A DNA stretch of 64,000 nt from a bacterium (GTDB lineage: Bacteria; Actinomycetota; Acidimicrobiia; Acidimicrobiales; CATQHL01): NCBI GenBank assembly GCA_026708055.1, contig JAPOVS010000056.1, forward strand, positions 35,335-99,334, read 5' to 3'. Made by a program: the position numbers and the translations under genes. Below the pieces are notes generated by a model. That model had not been told where the DNA came from. It did not search any database and was given only the letters and a program-made list of their open reading frames with translations. Position 1 is the stretch's first letter. Each line of letters begins with the position of its first letter. This document shows positions 16,528-25,176 of this stretch, piece after piece.

Positions 16528-17640
16528 TCAGGTCCGCTCGTCGATCTCGGTGGGCCGCACCGAGCGGTTCTCGGCCGCAGAGAGATAGGCCGCGTGCACG
16601 AGGCGCAGAGTGTGGAGGTTGTCGCGACCGCTGGTGGGCGGCTCGGTGTCGTCGTTGATCGCACTCATCAGCGAGGAGATCGGCCCGACGAATCCCTCGG
16701 GGATCCAGCGCCCGGGCAGCTCGGTCTCGAAGCCGCCGCCGGGGTCGTCGTGCGCCGACCAGCGGACGGTGTCGGCGCGGCCGTGGGGGTAGTCGTAGGA
16801 GAGCCCCATCGTGCCCGAGGTGACGCCGTCGGTGCCCAGGACGCGCACCCGCCCGAACACGTCGTCGCTGACATCGTTGTGATCGACAGCCACGAAGGCC
16901 TGCAAGCCGGAGGCGTAGTCGAGGACGGTGACCGTCTGCGTCTCCGCGCTCGGCGCCTGCGACGGCTGGCGGGTGTGCCGGCTCGTGACCCACTCCGGCT
17001 CGCCGTGGGCGCCCAGCAGGAACCGCATGCCGTCGAGGTAGTGGATGCTGTGGTACATGACCTCCAGCTGAGGCACCTTCATCAGCCAAGGCCAGAACTC
17101 CCACGGATTCACCAGGGATTCGTGCACGAACGCGGCTGTGGGCGTGCCGATCCGGCCCTGCGCCATCAGCGTGTGCATCGCCCGGATGACCGGGCTCCAG
17201 CGGTACTGCTGGTTCACGGCCAGCTTGACCCCTGCCGCCTCGGCCCGCTCGACGATCTCGACGGCTTCGGCGAAGTCGTCCGACAGCGGCTTCTGGCACA
17301 GCAGGTGCTTGCCGCCGTCAGCCAGCGTGCGAACCAGTTCGAGTTGCCGCCAGGCGGGCACGGCGATGTCCGCGATCTCCACCGAGGGGTCGCCCGCGAC
17401 CTCCGCCAGCGAGCCGAAGACCCGCTCGACGCCCCACTGCTCCGCCGTGCGCCGTGCCGCTGCTGGATCGATGTCGTAGCACCCCACCACGTTCAGCCCG
17501 TGCGACGTGTAGGCCGGCAGGTGCCCGTCGTTGGTGATCCCACCGCAGCCCACGATGGCGATGCCGTGGTCGTGGCGCTCGGGAAGCCACGAACGTGTGT
17601 CGAGGCCGAGAGCGGCCGGGTCGGGGGCGGTAGTGTCCAT
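16528..17640 (-). CDS. Gfo/Idh/MocA-family NAD(P)-dependent oxidoreductase
   Basis: A 370-residue dehydrogenase. The N-terminal Rossmann fold carries GIAIVGCGGITNDGHLPAY. The CQKPLS segment is the family's EKP-type signature (Gln replaces Glu), followed by an alpha/beta C-terminal domain. Members oxidise or reduce sugars and inositols. I chose the ATG at 17640. A consensus promoter lies so close that the transcript would begin at the ATG itself, so an in-frame ATG further upstream (17658) is unlikely. Confidence 0.85.
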   Translation of the reverse strand: MDTTAPDPAALGLDTRSWLPERHDHGIAIVGCGGITNDGHLPAYTSHGLNVVGCYDIDPAAARRTAEQWGVERVFGSLAEVAGDPSVEIADIAVPAWRQLELVRTLADGGKHLLCQKPLSDDFAEAVEIVERAEAAGVKLAVNQQYRWSPVIRAMHTLMAQGRIGTPTAAFVHESLVNPWEFWPWLMKVPQLEVMYHSIHYLDGMRFLLGAHGEPEWVTSRHTRQPSQAPSAETQTVTVLDYASGLQAFVAVDHNDVSDDVFGRVRVLGTDGVTSGTMGLSYDYPHGRADTVRWSAHDDPGGGFETELPGRWIPEGFVGPISSLMSAINDDTEPPTSGRDNLHTLRLVHAAYLSAAENRSVRPTEIDERT

Positions 17641-17676
17641 AGTGTAATTATATGTCAATCAGTACTATTTGGTCAA
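17641..17676 (-). promoter_or_regulatory. consensus sigma70-type promoter giving a leaderless mRNA
   Basis: On the minus strand, TTGACC (17676-17671) and TATAAT (17652-17647) are separated by 18 nt. The ATG of the Gfo/Idh/MocA gene begins 7 nt after the -10, exactly where transcription should start. No ribosome site can fit, so translation is predicted to be leaderless. Confidence 0.75.
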
Positions 17677-17683
17677 TGAAGCG

Positions 17684-17700
17684 CACAGGAGGGGCCTGTG
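17684..17700 (+). promoter_or_regulatory. hairpin covering the ribosome site and start codon of the hicA-like gene
   Basis: CACAGG (17684-17689) pairs with CCTGTG (17695-17700) around AGGGG. The stem contains the GTG start (17698) and part of the AGGAGG ribosome site (17687-17692). Folding would hide both, giving low toxin translation. Confidence 0.5.
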
Positions 17701-17955
17701 ACTCAGTTCGAGAGAGCTCAGGCGATGATCGCGCGGTGGCGGAGGAGTCAGACGGGCGTGCGCTTCTCCGACCTGGCGAAGGTGTGCCGCCTATACTTCG
17801 GTGAACCTCGTCGCAGGGGTGGCCATTTGATCTTCCGAACATCTCTGAGGGGCACGCCGATCGTGAACATCCAGGACCACGACGGGGAGGCGAAGCCCTA
17901 CCAGGTGCGCCAAGTCTTGCGGGCGATCGCCCTCAAGGAGAACCCAGATGGATGA
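17698..17955 (+). CDS. HicA-like toxin
   Basis: An 85-residue protein with the HicA-type core: a basic strand followed by RRRGGHLIFRTSLRG, where the His of the GxH motif is the catalytic residue of HicA ribonucleases, then a C-terminal helix (YQVRQVLRAIAL). HicA toxins cleave mRNA by a dsRBD-like fold. GTG start with AGGAGG 5 nt before it. It overlaps the following antitoxin gene by 8 nt. It is a little longer than minimal HicA (about 60 residues), with an N-terminal helical extension. Confidence 0.7.
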   Translation: MTQFERAQAMIARWRRSQTGVRFSDLAKVCRLYFGEPRRRGGHLIFRTSLRGTPIVNIQDHDGEAKPYQVRQVLRAIALKENPDG

Positions 17956-18199
17956 GCCCTGCTACGAGTATCGCGCCTTCTGGTCCACCGAGGATGACGC
18001 CTGGGTTGGACTGTGTGACGGGTTCTCTCTGGTGAGCCACCTGGCACCCACCGAGGCAGAAGCGCTCGACGGCATCCGCTCTCTCGTGTCCGACATCGTG
18101 GACGACCTGCGCTCCGATGGTGAGCCGTTGCCGCGGGCGGTCCGCTGGGAGGAGCGGGAGGCCGCACATCTCGCCGGGCCGGCTGTTCGGAGCAACTGA
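17948..18199 (+). CDS. HicB-like antitoxin
   Basis: An 83-residue protein with the HicB partial RNase H-like fold: YRAFWSTEDDAWVGLCDGF is the typical first hairpin (usually 'D...wva.cPdlpG'), then an AEAL-containing helix. There is no C-terminal HTH or RHH domain, so DNA-binding autoregulation would need another factor. Translation is coupled by overlap with the toxin gene. Toxin-first order agrees with hicAB operons. Confidence 0.7.
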   Translation: MDEPCYEYRAFWSTEDDAWVGLCDGFSLVSHLAPTEAEALDGIRSLVSDIVDDLRSDGEPLPRAVRWEEREAAHLAGPAVRSN

Positions 18200-18249
18200 C
18201 CGCCTGTTCCGCGGCGGTCGCCCATCAGAGGAGTCGTTGGGGAGGGGCC

Positions 18250-19032
18250 ATGAGCCAGGGAATGTTCGAGGGGCGCAACGCCTTCGTGACCGGGGCGGCG
18301 AACGGGATCGGCCGCGGCATCGCGCTGCGCTTGGCGTCTGCGGGTGCCGCGCTGGCGCTGAACGACATCGACGCCGCAGCCCTCGACGCCGTTGTCGCCG
18401 AGATCCGCGATGGCGGAGGGCACGCCGTGGGTTGTCCCGCTGACGTGTCGTCGCCCGCGGCGGTGCGGGCCGCCGTCGCCGAGGCGATCGATGCGCTCGG
18501 ACCGCTCACGCTCGGCGTGACCTCCGCCGGAATCGTCGAGATCGTCCCCGCCCTGGAACTCACCGAGGAGGCCTGGGACCGGATGCTGGGCATCAACCTG
18601 AAGGGCACGTTCTTCACCCTGCAGGCGCTGGCCCGCCACATGATGGCGGGCGACGGCGGCCGTCTCGTGGCGATCGCCTCGATCGGCGCCAAAATCGGCC
18701 GTGCCGACGCCGTCGACTACACGGCGTCCAAGGCCGGCGTGTCGAGCGTGGTGCGGTCCCTCGCCCTGGCGCTGGCCCCGAAGGTGCAGATCAACGCGGT
18801 GTGCCCCGGCGTCGTCGACACCGCCATGACACCCAAGATCCACAAGGCCCGTGCGGAGAAGGCCGGGATCACCCCCCAGGAGTCGATCGACGCGCTGGTG
18901 GCGACGATCCCCATGGGGCGCATCCAGACGCCCGACGACGTGGCCCGGTCGGTGCAGTACTTCCTCAGCGATGCGGCCGACTACGTGACCGGGCAGGCGC
19001 TGAACGTCGACGGCGGGATCATCTTCCACTAG
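18250..19032 (+). CDS. short-chain dehydrogenase/reductase
   Basis: A 260-residue classical SDR. The cofactor motif is TGAANGIG (residues 15-22), the NAG-equivalent is SAGI, the catalytic Ser lies in IASIGAK, and the Tyr and Lys in YTASK; PGVVDT and the GQALNVDGG end are also present. ATG with GGAGGGG upstream. NAD(P)-dependent oxidation of an alcohol is expected; the substrate is unknown. It may be co-expressed with the VOC-family gene 150 nt downstream. Confidence 0.92.
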   Translation: MSQGMFEGRNAFVTGAANGIGRGIALRLASAGAALALNDIDAAALDAVVAEIRDGGGHAVGCPADVSSPAAVRAAVAEAIDALGPLTLGVTSAGIVEIVPALELTEEAWDRMLGINLKGTFFTLQALARHMMAGDGGRLVAIASIGAKIGRADAVDYTASKAGVSSVVRSLALALAPKVQINAVCPGVVDTAMTPKIHKARAEKAGITPQESIDALVATIPMGRIQTPDDVARSVQYFLSDAADYVTGQALNVDGGIIFH

Positions 19033-19182
19033 CTGGTTCCTCGTTCAGGAGGGCCGCCTGCGCGGCCCAAACCTGCGAGTCCGGCGATGCCGTGAAGCGG
19101 GCATCTCCCGCTCGCTTGGGGGGCGATGCCGCAACGGCTATACATGTCCCCGTCCGTGCGCCTCGTCGAAGGGGAATCAGCC

Positions 19183-19635
19183 ATGCTCTGCGGCACCCAT
19201 CACGTCGGTTTCACCGTGCCCGATCTGGACCGTTCGGTGGCGTTCTACTCGGCCCTGTTCGAGACCGAGCCGTTCATCAAGGCCGTCTTCGACAAGCCGT
19301 ACACGGCCGAGCAGATCGGCTACCCCGGCGCCCGGCTCTACATCGCGCTGTTCCACATTCCCGACTCGACGGTGCTGCTGGAGCTGATCGAGTACCTGGA
19401 GCCGACAGGCGAGATGGTGGACGTCGAGTCCAAGAACCCCGGCACGGCGCACCTCTGCCTGTCCTCGACGGACCTCGCCGCGGACTTCGAGCGCTTCACC
19501 TCACTCGGCGCTGTGCCGCGCAGCAGGGGCCCGGTGACGATCACGCACGGGCCCAACAAGGGCAAGCGCGTCGGCTACTTCCGCGACCCCGACGGCATCA
19601 CCCTCGAACTCCTGGAGGTCCCGCCGGTCGAGTGA
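19183..19635 (+). CDS. glyoxalase/VOC-superfamily protein
   Basis: A 150-residue VOC protein: HHVGFTVPDLDRSVAFYSAL opens the first beta-alpha-beta-beta-beta unit and YFRDPDGITLELLE closes the second. Metal ligands would be the first His, an internal Glu or His (HLCL) and the final Glu (LELLE), typical of glyoxalase or methylmalonyl-CoA epimerase-like enzymes. I chose the ATG at 19183 with AAGGGGA before it; an upstream ATG at 19126 has no ribosome site. Confidence 0.88.
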   Translation: MLCGTHHVGFTVPDLDRSVAFYSALFETEPFIKAVFDKPYTAEQIGYPGARLYIALFHIPDSTVLLELIEYLEPTGEMVDVESKNPGTAHLCLSSTDLAADFERFTSLGAVPRSRGPVTITHGPNKGKRVGYFRDPDGITLELLEVPPVE

Positions 19636-19744
19636 CCCGGCCCGGCGGCCCCCCGTGGTGCGCCCGCGCCCGTGTATGACCTGGGCGGACCGGTTGCACG
19701 TCCGGCGACGCCCCGCGGGCTCACCCGCGGTACAGTGATACCTG

Positions 19745-20032
19745 ATGGATGACGACTTCGACTACCCGGCGGACCGCCTCGCGGAGCTGCTCGCCGCGGC
19801 GGAGGAGCCATTGCCGCCGGACCGCGAGCTGCGTGAAGCGCCGCCGGAACTTGTGGAGGCAATCCAACGGTCGGCAATGTTGTACTTCGCGGAGATGCCG
19901 GAGTCCGAGCAGGTGTACATGCTTCGGCGCCTCCCCGCCGCAGAACGCGATGCCATGCTGACCGACCTGCCGCCACCGGTGAGAGATCGTCTCGAGCCAC
20001 AGCTGTCCGCCGGGCTCGCCGTGGAGACTTAG
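19745..20032 (+). CDS. hypothetical 95-residue acidic helical protein
   Basis: An acidic, helical protein with Pro-rich turns (PLPPDRELREAPPELVEAIQ; RLPAAERDAMLTDLPPPV). No domain is recognised. It ends 6 nt before the next small gene, which resembles the toxin-like protein at 45155. By position it could be that gene's partner, but it looks unlike the HTH antitoxin at 45382. Confidence 0.5.
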   Translation: MDDDFDYPADRLAELLAAAEEPLPPDRELREAPPELVEAIQRSAMLYFAEMPESEQVYMLRRLPAAERDAMLTDLPPPVRDRLEPQLSAGLAVET

Positions 20033-20038
20033 CCGCCC

Positions 20039-20302
20039 TTGGAGCTTGACCGGCTTCAAATCCTTGAGGCGGCTCGCAAACACGGTGAAGAGGATCGCGA
20101 CATCGTCCCTGCGATTCGGTTTCCGCTGAGATCCATCGTCGGTTGGCCCCATGAGGACGCTATAACGCTTGTCGGATTGACGCTTGACGGCCTTCCGATC
20201 GAGGTCATGATCGATGTGACCCGGGAGGACAGACCGGTCGTGTTCCACGCCAAGAGGATCAACGAACGGCGCGAGCGCGAGTTGTTCGGTTGGCACCGGT
20301 AG
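20039..20302 (+). CDS. small toxin-like protein (relative of the one at 45155)
   Basis: An 87-residue protein, TTG start. LEAARKHGEEDRDIVPAIRF and the strand-rich middle match in pattern the protein at 45155-45376 (GSARKHGVSDEDILHAYRNP). The C-terminal VVFHAKRINERRERELFG resembles the end of small BrnT- or DUF4258-like toxins. A toxin role is inference from this resemblance and the two-gene arrangement. Confidence 0.5.
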   Translation: MELDRLQILEAARKHGEEDRDIVPAIRFPLRSIVGWPHEDAITLVGLTLDGLPIEVMIDVTREDRPVVFHAKRINERRERELFGWHR

Positions 20303-20306
20303 ACGC

Positions 20307-20630
20307 CTACAGGCTCCAGACGTGGTCGAAGGGCTTGGGCCAGCCGTGCTCGTCGGTCACCTCGACGGTGATGAGGTCGGCGAAGTGCTCCTCCCAGCGG
20401 GCCCCGGCGGCGCTCTCGTTGTAGCGGGCCGCAGCGGCGGCGTAGTCGTCCACCTCGATGAAGCTGACGGCCACGTCGCCCCAGAGGTAGATGTCGTAGC
20501 GCCGGAAGCCGCAGCGGCGCAGCAGTTCCTCGATCTCGGGCCACACCACGGCGTGGCGCCGGGCGTACTCGGCCGCGTCATTGACCCGGAAACAGTGGCT
20601 GAGCCGCACCGGCTCCGGCCCGTCAGCCAC
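20307..20630 (-). CDS. rhaM: L-rhamnose mutarotase family protein
   Basis: A 107-residue protein matching RhaM in length (about 104) and sequence: the N-terminal FRVNDAAEYARRHAVVWPEI with the family's catalytic-site His and the central YDIYLWGD strand. RhaM interconverts the anomers of L-rhamnose (some homologues act on fucose). I chose the GTG at 20630, overlapping the stop of the permease gene, because it fits the family length. It is the last gene of a sugar ABC operon, which suggests a 6-deoxyhexose-like substrate. Confidence 0.85.
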   Translation of the reverse strand: MADGPEPVRLSHCFRVNDAAEYARRHAVVWPEIEELLRRCGFRRYDIYLWGDVAVSFIEVDDYAAAAARYNESAAGARWEEHFADLITVEVTDEHGWPKPFDHVWSL

Positions 20631-21666
20631 GGGCGAGGCGTCCGCGCCGCCGCTCGTCGTACAGAACCGCCAGGAGCAGGGCGCTGCCCTGCGCAACCCG
20701 CTGATACTCGGGCTCCGCACCCGACTGGATCAGCCCGGTCAGGAGGCAGGACAGGAACAGTACGCCGAGGAAGGTGCCCAGCAGACGGCCCCGACCGCCC
20801 AGCAGGTAGGTTCCTCCCAGGATGACGGCGGTGATGGTCTGCAGCTCCAGTCCGATGGACGACGACGGGATGCCGGTCCCCAGCCGGGTGGCGTTGACCA
20901 GCCCGGCGAGGCCGGCGAGCATGCCGGAGACTCCGTAGAACACCAGCTTCCAGCGGTTGACGCGCACGCCGGCGAGTGCGGCGGCGCGCTCGTTGGACCC
21001 GATGGCGTACATGTAGCGCCCGAAGCGGTAGCGCGGGATGATCAGGCCGAAGACAACGAAGGTCCCCAGCAGGATCCACACGATGTAGGGGAGGCCCGCC
21101 GCGCTGTGCTTCCCCAGGTTCTGGAATCCCTCGTGGTTGACGGTGATCTGCTTGTTGTCGGTGAGGACGTAGGCCAGGCCGCGCACGACGGCGAGAGTTC
21201 CCAGCGTGGTGATCAGGGGGTTGATGCGCCCGTAACCGGTGATGGCGCCGTTCACGACGCCGATCAGCGCGCCGATCGCCAGTGCCGCCAGCACGCCGAC
21301 GACAAGGGGGCCGCCGTTGTCCACCACCCACGCCGACCCCACGCTGGCCATCGCGGCGACCGACCCGACCGAGAGGTCGAAACCGCCGGCGATGATGACG
21401 ATCGTCTCGCCGACGGCCGCGATCCCGATGATCGTCATCCGCTTGCCGATCTCGATGAAGTTGCTCTGGGTGAGGAAGTGTGGGTGCGCCGTCCGCCAGA
21501 AGACCAGAATCTCGACGCTGAGGATCATGAAGAGCCCGGGGCCGACGTCGCTGACGGTGTCGCGGACCCAGGCGACTCCCCTGGTTGCGATCCCGCGGGT
21601 CCCGCGGGCCGCCGCCGGCGACGGTCCGCCGTCGGGGCTGTGCCGGCCGCCGGCCCGATCGGTCAC
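20623..21666 (-). CDS. sugar ABC transporter permease (RbsC-like)
   Basis: A 347-residue membrane protein of the ribose/xylose-type permease family, with around eight to ten hydrophobic helices. The conserved GRxNxxxTTLGTLAVVRGLAY cytoplasmic region and GSNERAAALAGVRV are the family's ATPase-coupling segments. A single permease probably forms a homodimer. It overlaps the ATPase gene by 4 nt and rhaM by 8 nt. Confidence 0.92.
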   Translation of the reverse strand: MTDRAGGRHSPDGGPSPAAARGTRGIATRGVAWVRDTVSDVGPGLFMILSVEILVFWRTAHPHFLTQSNFIEIGKRMTIIGIAAVGETIVIIAGGFDLSVGSVAAMASVGSAWVVDNGGPLVVGVLAALAIGALIGVVNGAITGYGRINPLITTLGTLAVVRGLAYVLTDNKQITVNHEGFQNLGKHSAAGLPYIVWILLGTFVVFGLIIPRYRFGRYMYAIGSNERAAALAGVRVNRWKLVFYGVSGMLAGLAGLVNATRLGTGIPSSSIGLELQTITAVILGGTYLLGGRGRLLGTFLGVLFLSCLLTGLIQSGAEPEYQRVAQGSALLLAVLYDERRRGRLARG

Positions 21667-22430
21667 TGAGTCACCCCCACGGCCGCCTCGCTCATGAGGC
21701 GCACGATGCGGGTGGTCATGTCGTCCATGGAGTGGCTGGCAGCGTCGAACTCGTCCACGATCCTGCCGTGGACCAGCACCCCGATGGTGTCGGCCACCTG
21801 GATGAGGTCGGTGAAACGGTGGCTCACGAGAATCATCGACACGCCGCGGTCCTTGAGGGCAGCGATGAGCCGGTTGACCACGTTCACCTTCTCCACCGAC
21901 AGCGCCGCCGTCGGCTCGTCCATCAGCAGGATCCGGGGGCTGAACTCCAGCGCCCGCGCCACGGCCACGAGTTGGCGCTCACCGCCGGACAGCGACTTCA
22001 CCTTGCGGTTCGTGGGCATGGGGCTGCCCACCGACTCCAAGACCGCGGCCGCCTCGGCGTGCATGCGCTTGTGGTCGAGGCGTCTCAGTCCGGGGCCGCG
22101 GCCCTTGTGGCGCTCTCGCCCCAGGAAGATGTTGGAGGCGGCGTCGAGGTCCTCCGCCAGGGCCAAGTCCTGGTAGATCATCTCGATGCCGGCGAGACGG
22201 GCGTCGAGGGCCGTGTGGAAGTCCGCCGGCTCGCCCTCGAGGAGGATCTGGCCGGCGTCACGGGGATGCACGCCGCTGAGGATCTTCAGCAGCGTGGACT
22301 TGCCGGCGCCGTTGTCGCCCACCAGCCCGTAGCAGCGGGAGGTGGGGACCGACAGTGACACGCCCTTGAGCACCTCGACGGGACCGAAGGACTTCTCGAT
22401 GCCGTTCAGTTCGATGGCGTTCGTCGTCAT
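21663..22430 (-). CDS. sugar ABC transporter ATP-binding protein (single-domain)
   Basis: A 255-residue ATPase: Walker A GDNGAGKST, Q-loop IYQDLAL, signature LSGGERQ, Walker B ILLMDEPTA, switch His in LVSHRF. Most ribose-type transporters use a fused double ATPase (about 500 residues). This is the single-domain FrcA-like kind. It overlaps the permease gene. A strong stem-loop lies between it and the binding-protein gene upstream. Confidence 0.92.
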   Translation of the reverse strand: MTTNAIELNGIEKSFGPVEVLKGVSLSVPTSRCYGLVGDNGAGKSTLLKILSGVHPRDAGQILLEGEPADFHTALDARLAGIEMIYQDLALAEDLDAASNIFLGRERHKGRGPGLRRLDHKRMHAEAAAVLESVGSPMPTNRKVKSLSGGERQLVAVARALEFSPRILLMDEPTAALSVEKVNVVNRLIAALKDRGVSMILVSHRFTDLIQVADTIGVLVHGRIVDEFDAASHSMDDMTTRIVRLMSEAAVGVTQ

Positions 22431-22456
22431 GGGGGCTCCCCTGATGGCAACCGGGG

Positions 22457-22486
22457 CTGCGCCGCGGGATCGCTCCCGCGGCGCAG
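22457..22486. promoter_or_regulatory. intercistronic stem-loop in the ABC operon
   Basis: CTGCGCCGCGGGA pairs perfectly with TCCCGCGGCGCAG around TCGC, immediately after the binding-protein gene. It is the usual site of partial termination or mRNA 3'-end protection, making binding protein in excess over membrane components. Confidence 0.6.
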
Positions 22487-22514
22487 TTGATTCGTCACCG
22501 CTACCCGCCGGAGG

Positions 22515-24914
22515 TTACGGCCCCAGGTCGTGGATGGGGAAGCCGGTGTTGTCGTAGTACTGGTCGACGTTGTCGCGGTTGACCCAGACGTGGTCGATGT
22601 GGATCTCCTGTGGCACGGCGCGCCCGTCGAGGATGTCGATGAGCGCGGCCACGGCGTAGACGCCGTAGAGCTCGGGGAAGTACGCCACCGAGCCGAGGTA
22701 GCGGGTCTCCGAGGCGGGACCCTCGTGGAGGCGTTCGATGCCGTTGGGCTCGGCGCCGTGGCCGGCGGCCACGCCGCTGCGCCCGGCCTGCTCCATCGCC
22801 CTTGACATGGGCACCGCCACAACATCGTCGAGGCTGGTCGCCAGGACGTGCTCGGCGCCGGGGTTGCCGGTCAGCCAGTCGGTGGTGGACTGCAAGCCGT
22901 TCTCGGGGCTGCCGTCCACGTCGATGCGGCTGACGGGCACGTCGCCGCCGCAGACGGCCTGCACGCCGTCGGCGAAGCCGCTGGTGCGCAGATCCGGCGC
23001 CTCACCGGCGGTCAGGTTCTGCGCCAACAGCACGTGCACGCCATCGCAGTTCCACGTTTCCAACGCGTACAGGCCCGTGTTGATGCCCGCCAGGGCGCCG
23101 GACACGTAGTTGTTGGCGCCGAAGAAGATGGCGTTCGGGTGCCACACGTCGATGGTGACCACCGGGATGCCCGCGGCGTCGAAGACCGCCATCGAACTGT
23201 CGGCGGCCTCGCTGCGCCAGTTCCCGAACACGACCGCGTCCGGGTCGGTCTCGGCGACCGTCTCCGCGCACGCCAGCGCCTTCTCGGGGTCGAACTCGCT
23301 GTCGCAGATGGCGCCCACGTGCACGCCCGAGGCCGCGGCGGTGCTGCGGATGGAGTCCTCGATGTACTGGGAGAACTCCAACGCCGCCCAGCCCGACACC
23401 CAGGCGATCTCATAGTCCTGGCTCGCCGAGCGGATCGACGGGTCGAACGGCGCCGCCGGTGAACCGCCGGCCTCGAAGGCAGCCGTGTCGAAGTTGTAGG
23501 TCCACGGGAACACCTCATCAGGCGGCAACGCGCCCAGGATCCCCCCCGCGGGACCCGGCATCGCATAACCCGTGCCGCCCACGTTCAGGGTGAACGGACC
23601 ACCCGGCGCATCCGACGGACCACCCGCCGGCGCGCTGGGGCCGAGGGCGTGGATGGGGAAGCCGGTGTTGTCGTAGTACTGGTCGACGTTGTCGCGGTTG
23701 ACCCAGACGTGGTCGATGTGGATCTCCTGTGGCACGGCGCGCCCGTCGAGGATGTCGATGAGCGCGGCCACGGCGTAGACGCCGTAGAGCTCGGGGAAGT
23801 ACGCCACCGAGCCGAGGTAGCGGGTCTCCGAGGCGGGACCCTCGTGGAGGCGTTCGATGCCGTTGGGCTCGGCGCCGTGGCCGGCGGCCACGCCGCTGCG
23901 CCCGGCCTGCTCCATCGCCCTTGACATGGGCACCGCCACAACATCGTCGAGGCTGGTCGCCAGGACGTGCTCGGCGCCGGGGTTGCCGGTCAGCCAGTCG
24001 GTGGTGGACTGCAAGCCGTTCTCGGGGCTGCCGTCCACGTCGATGCGGCTGACGGGCACGTCGCCGCCGCAGACGGCCTGCACGCCGTCGGCGAAGCCGC
24101 TGGTGCGCAGATCCGGCGCCTCACCGGCGGTCAGGTTCTGCGCCAACAGCACGTGCACGCCATCGCAGTTCCACGTTTCCAACGCGTACAGGCCCGTGTT
24201 GATGCCCGCCAGGGCGCCGGACACGTAGTTGTTGGCGCCGAAGAAGATGGCGTTCGGGTGCCACACGTCGATGGTGACCACCGGGATGCCCGCGGCGTCG
24301 AAGACCGCCATCGAACTGTCGGCGGCCTCGCTGCGCCAGTTCCCGAACACGACCGCGTCCGGGTCGGTCTCGGCGACCGTCTCCGCGCACGCCAGCGCCT
24401 TCTCGGGGTCGAACTCGCTGTCGCAGATGGCGCCCACGTGCACGCCCGAGGCCGCGGCGGTGCTGCGGATGGAGTCCTCGATGTACTGGGAGAACTCCAA
24501 CGCCGCCCAGCCCGACACCCAGGCGATCTCATAGTCCTGGCTCGCCGAGCGGATCGACGGGTCGAACGGCGCCGCCGGTGAACCGCCGGCCTCGAAGGCA
24601 GCCGTGTCGAAGTTGTAGGTCCACGGGAACACCTCATCAGGCGGCAACGCGCCCAGGATCCCCCCCGCGGGACCCGGCATCGCATAACCCGTGCCGCCCA
24701 CGTTCAGGGTGAACGGACCACCCGGCGCATCCGACGGACCACCCGCCTCAGCCGGCGGCGCAGGCGGGGGCGCCTCGGGCGGGGCGGCCGGCTCCTCGGC
24801 CGGCGGCGGCGGCGTCGGAATGGGTGCCGCCTCCTCGTCATCACCGCACGCGGCGGCGATGAGCGCCACTGCCAGGGCAATGGCCAAAGGTCGTAAGAGC
24901 TTGCGGAGCGTCAT
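22515..24914 (-). CDS. sugar-binding lipoprotein with two identical tandem domains
   Basis: A 799-residue exported protein: signal peptide with lipobox LIAAACGDD, an Ala/Pro linker, then two copies of a periplasmic-binding-protein type 1 domain (each about 367 residues, beginning GGPFTLNVGGTGYAMPGPAG and ending GFPIHxLGP). The two copies are identical in sequence. The usual protein has one domain (about 370 residues). ATG at 24914 with GGAGAG before it. If real, the protein offers two binding domains on one lipid anchor. Otherwise the locus reflects a very recent duplication or an assembly error. First gene of the operon with ATPase, permease and rhaM. Confidence 0.88.
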   Translation of the reverse strand: MTLRKLLRPLAIALAVALIAAACGDDEEAAPIPTPPPPAEEPAAPPEAPPPAPPAEAGGPSDAPGGPFTLNVGGTGYAMPGPAGGILGALPPDEVFPWTYNFDTAAFEAGGSPAAPFDPSIRSASQDYEIAWVSGWAALEFSQYIEDSIRSTAAASGVHVGAICDSEFDPEKALACAETVAETDPDAVVFGNWRSEAADSSMAVFDAAGIPVVTIDVWHPNAIFFGANNYVSGALAGINTGLYALETWNCDGVHVLLAQNLTAGEAPDLRTSGFADGVQAVCGGDVPVSRIDVDGSPENGLQSTTDWLTGNPGAEHVLATSLDDVVAVPMSRAMEQAGRSGVAAGHGAEPNGIERLHEGPASETRYLGSVAYFPELYGVYAVAALIDILDGRAVPQEIHIDHVWVNRDNVDQYYDNTGFPIHALGPSAPAGGPSDAPGGPFTLNVGGTGYAMPGPAGGILGALPPDEVFPWTYNFDTAAFEAGGSPAAPFDPSIRSASQDYEIAWVSGWAALEFSQYIEDSIRSTAAASGVHVGAICDSEFDPEKALACAETVAETDPDAVVFGNWRSEAADSSMAVFDAAGIPVVTIDVWHPNAIFFGANNYVSGALAGINTGLYALETWNCDGVHVLLAQNLTAGEAPDLRTSGFADGVQAVCGGDVPVSRIDVDGSPENGLQSTTDWLTGNPGAEHVLATSLDDVVAVPMSRAMEQAGRSGVAAGHGAEPNGIERLHEGPASETRYLGSVAYFPELYGVYAVAALIDILDGRAVPQEIHIDHVWVNRDNVDQYYDNTGFPIHDLGP
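22529..24747. repeat. 1,100-bp exact tandem duplication inside the binding-protein gene
   Basis: Bases 22529-23628 and 23648-24747 show no difference that I can find, with an offset of 1,119 bp (373 codons, in frame) and a 19-bp joint. The joint encodes an Ala/Pro linker that rejoins domain end to domain start. Confidence 0.9.
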
Positions 24915-25176
24915 GGGTTCTCTCCTATGTCCTCGGTGCGGTCGGGGAGGCGGCGACATGCCGCATAGGTCGCGGCACCGCTCGGTGTGGACCCGAACCT
25001 CCCCTCTGACGGAACGGCCGCGGTGAGACCGGCACCGTTCCGCCGGAGCACTGTAGTGCGCTCATCGCTCGCCGGTCTACTGCTTCGGACGCCCGTCGCC
25101 CTCGGACTGCTCGCCGCCTTCGCCGTCGGAGCGGTTCGATTGGGGGCACGGGGCGCGGCGCGCGTAGGGTTCGCCC

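Noticed and set aside
22515..24914. Two separate binding-protein genes
   Set aside because: There is one signal peptide and one continuous frame. The joint has no stop, start or ribosome site.
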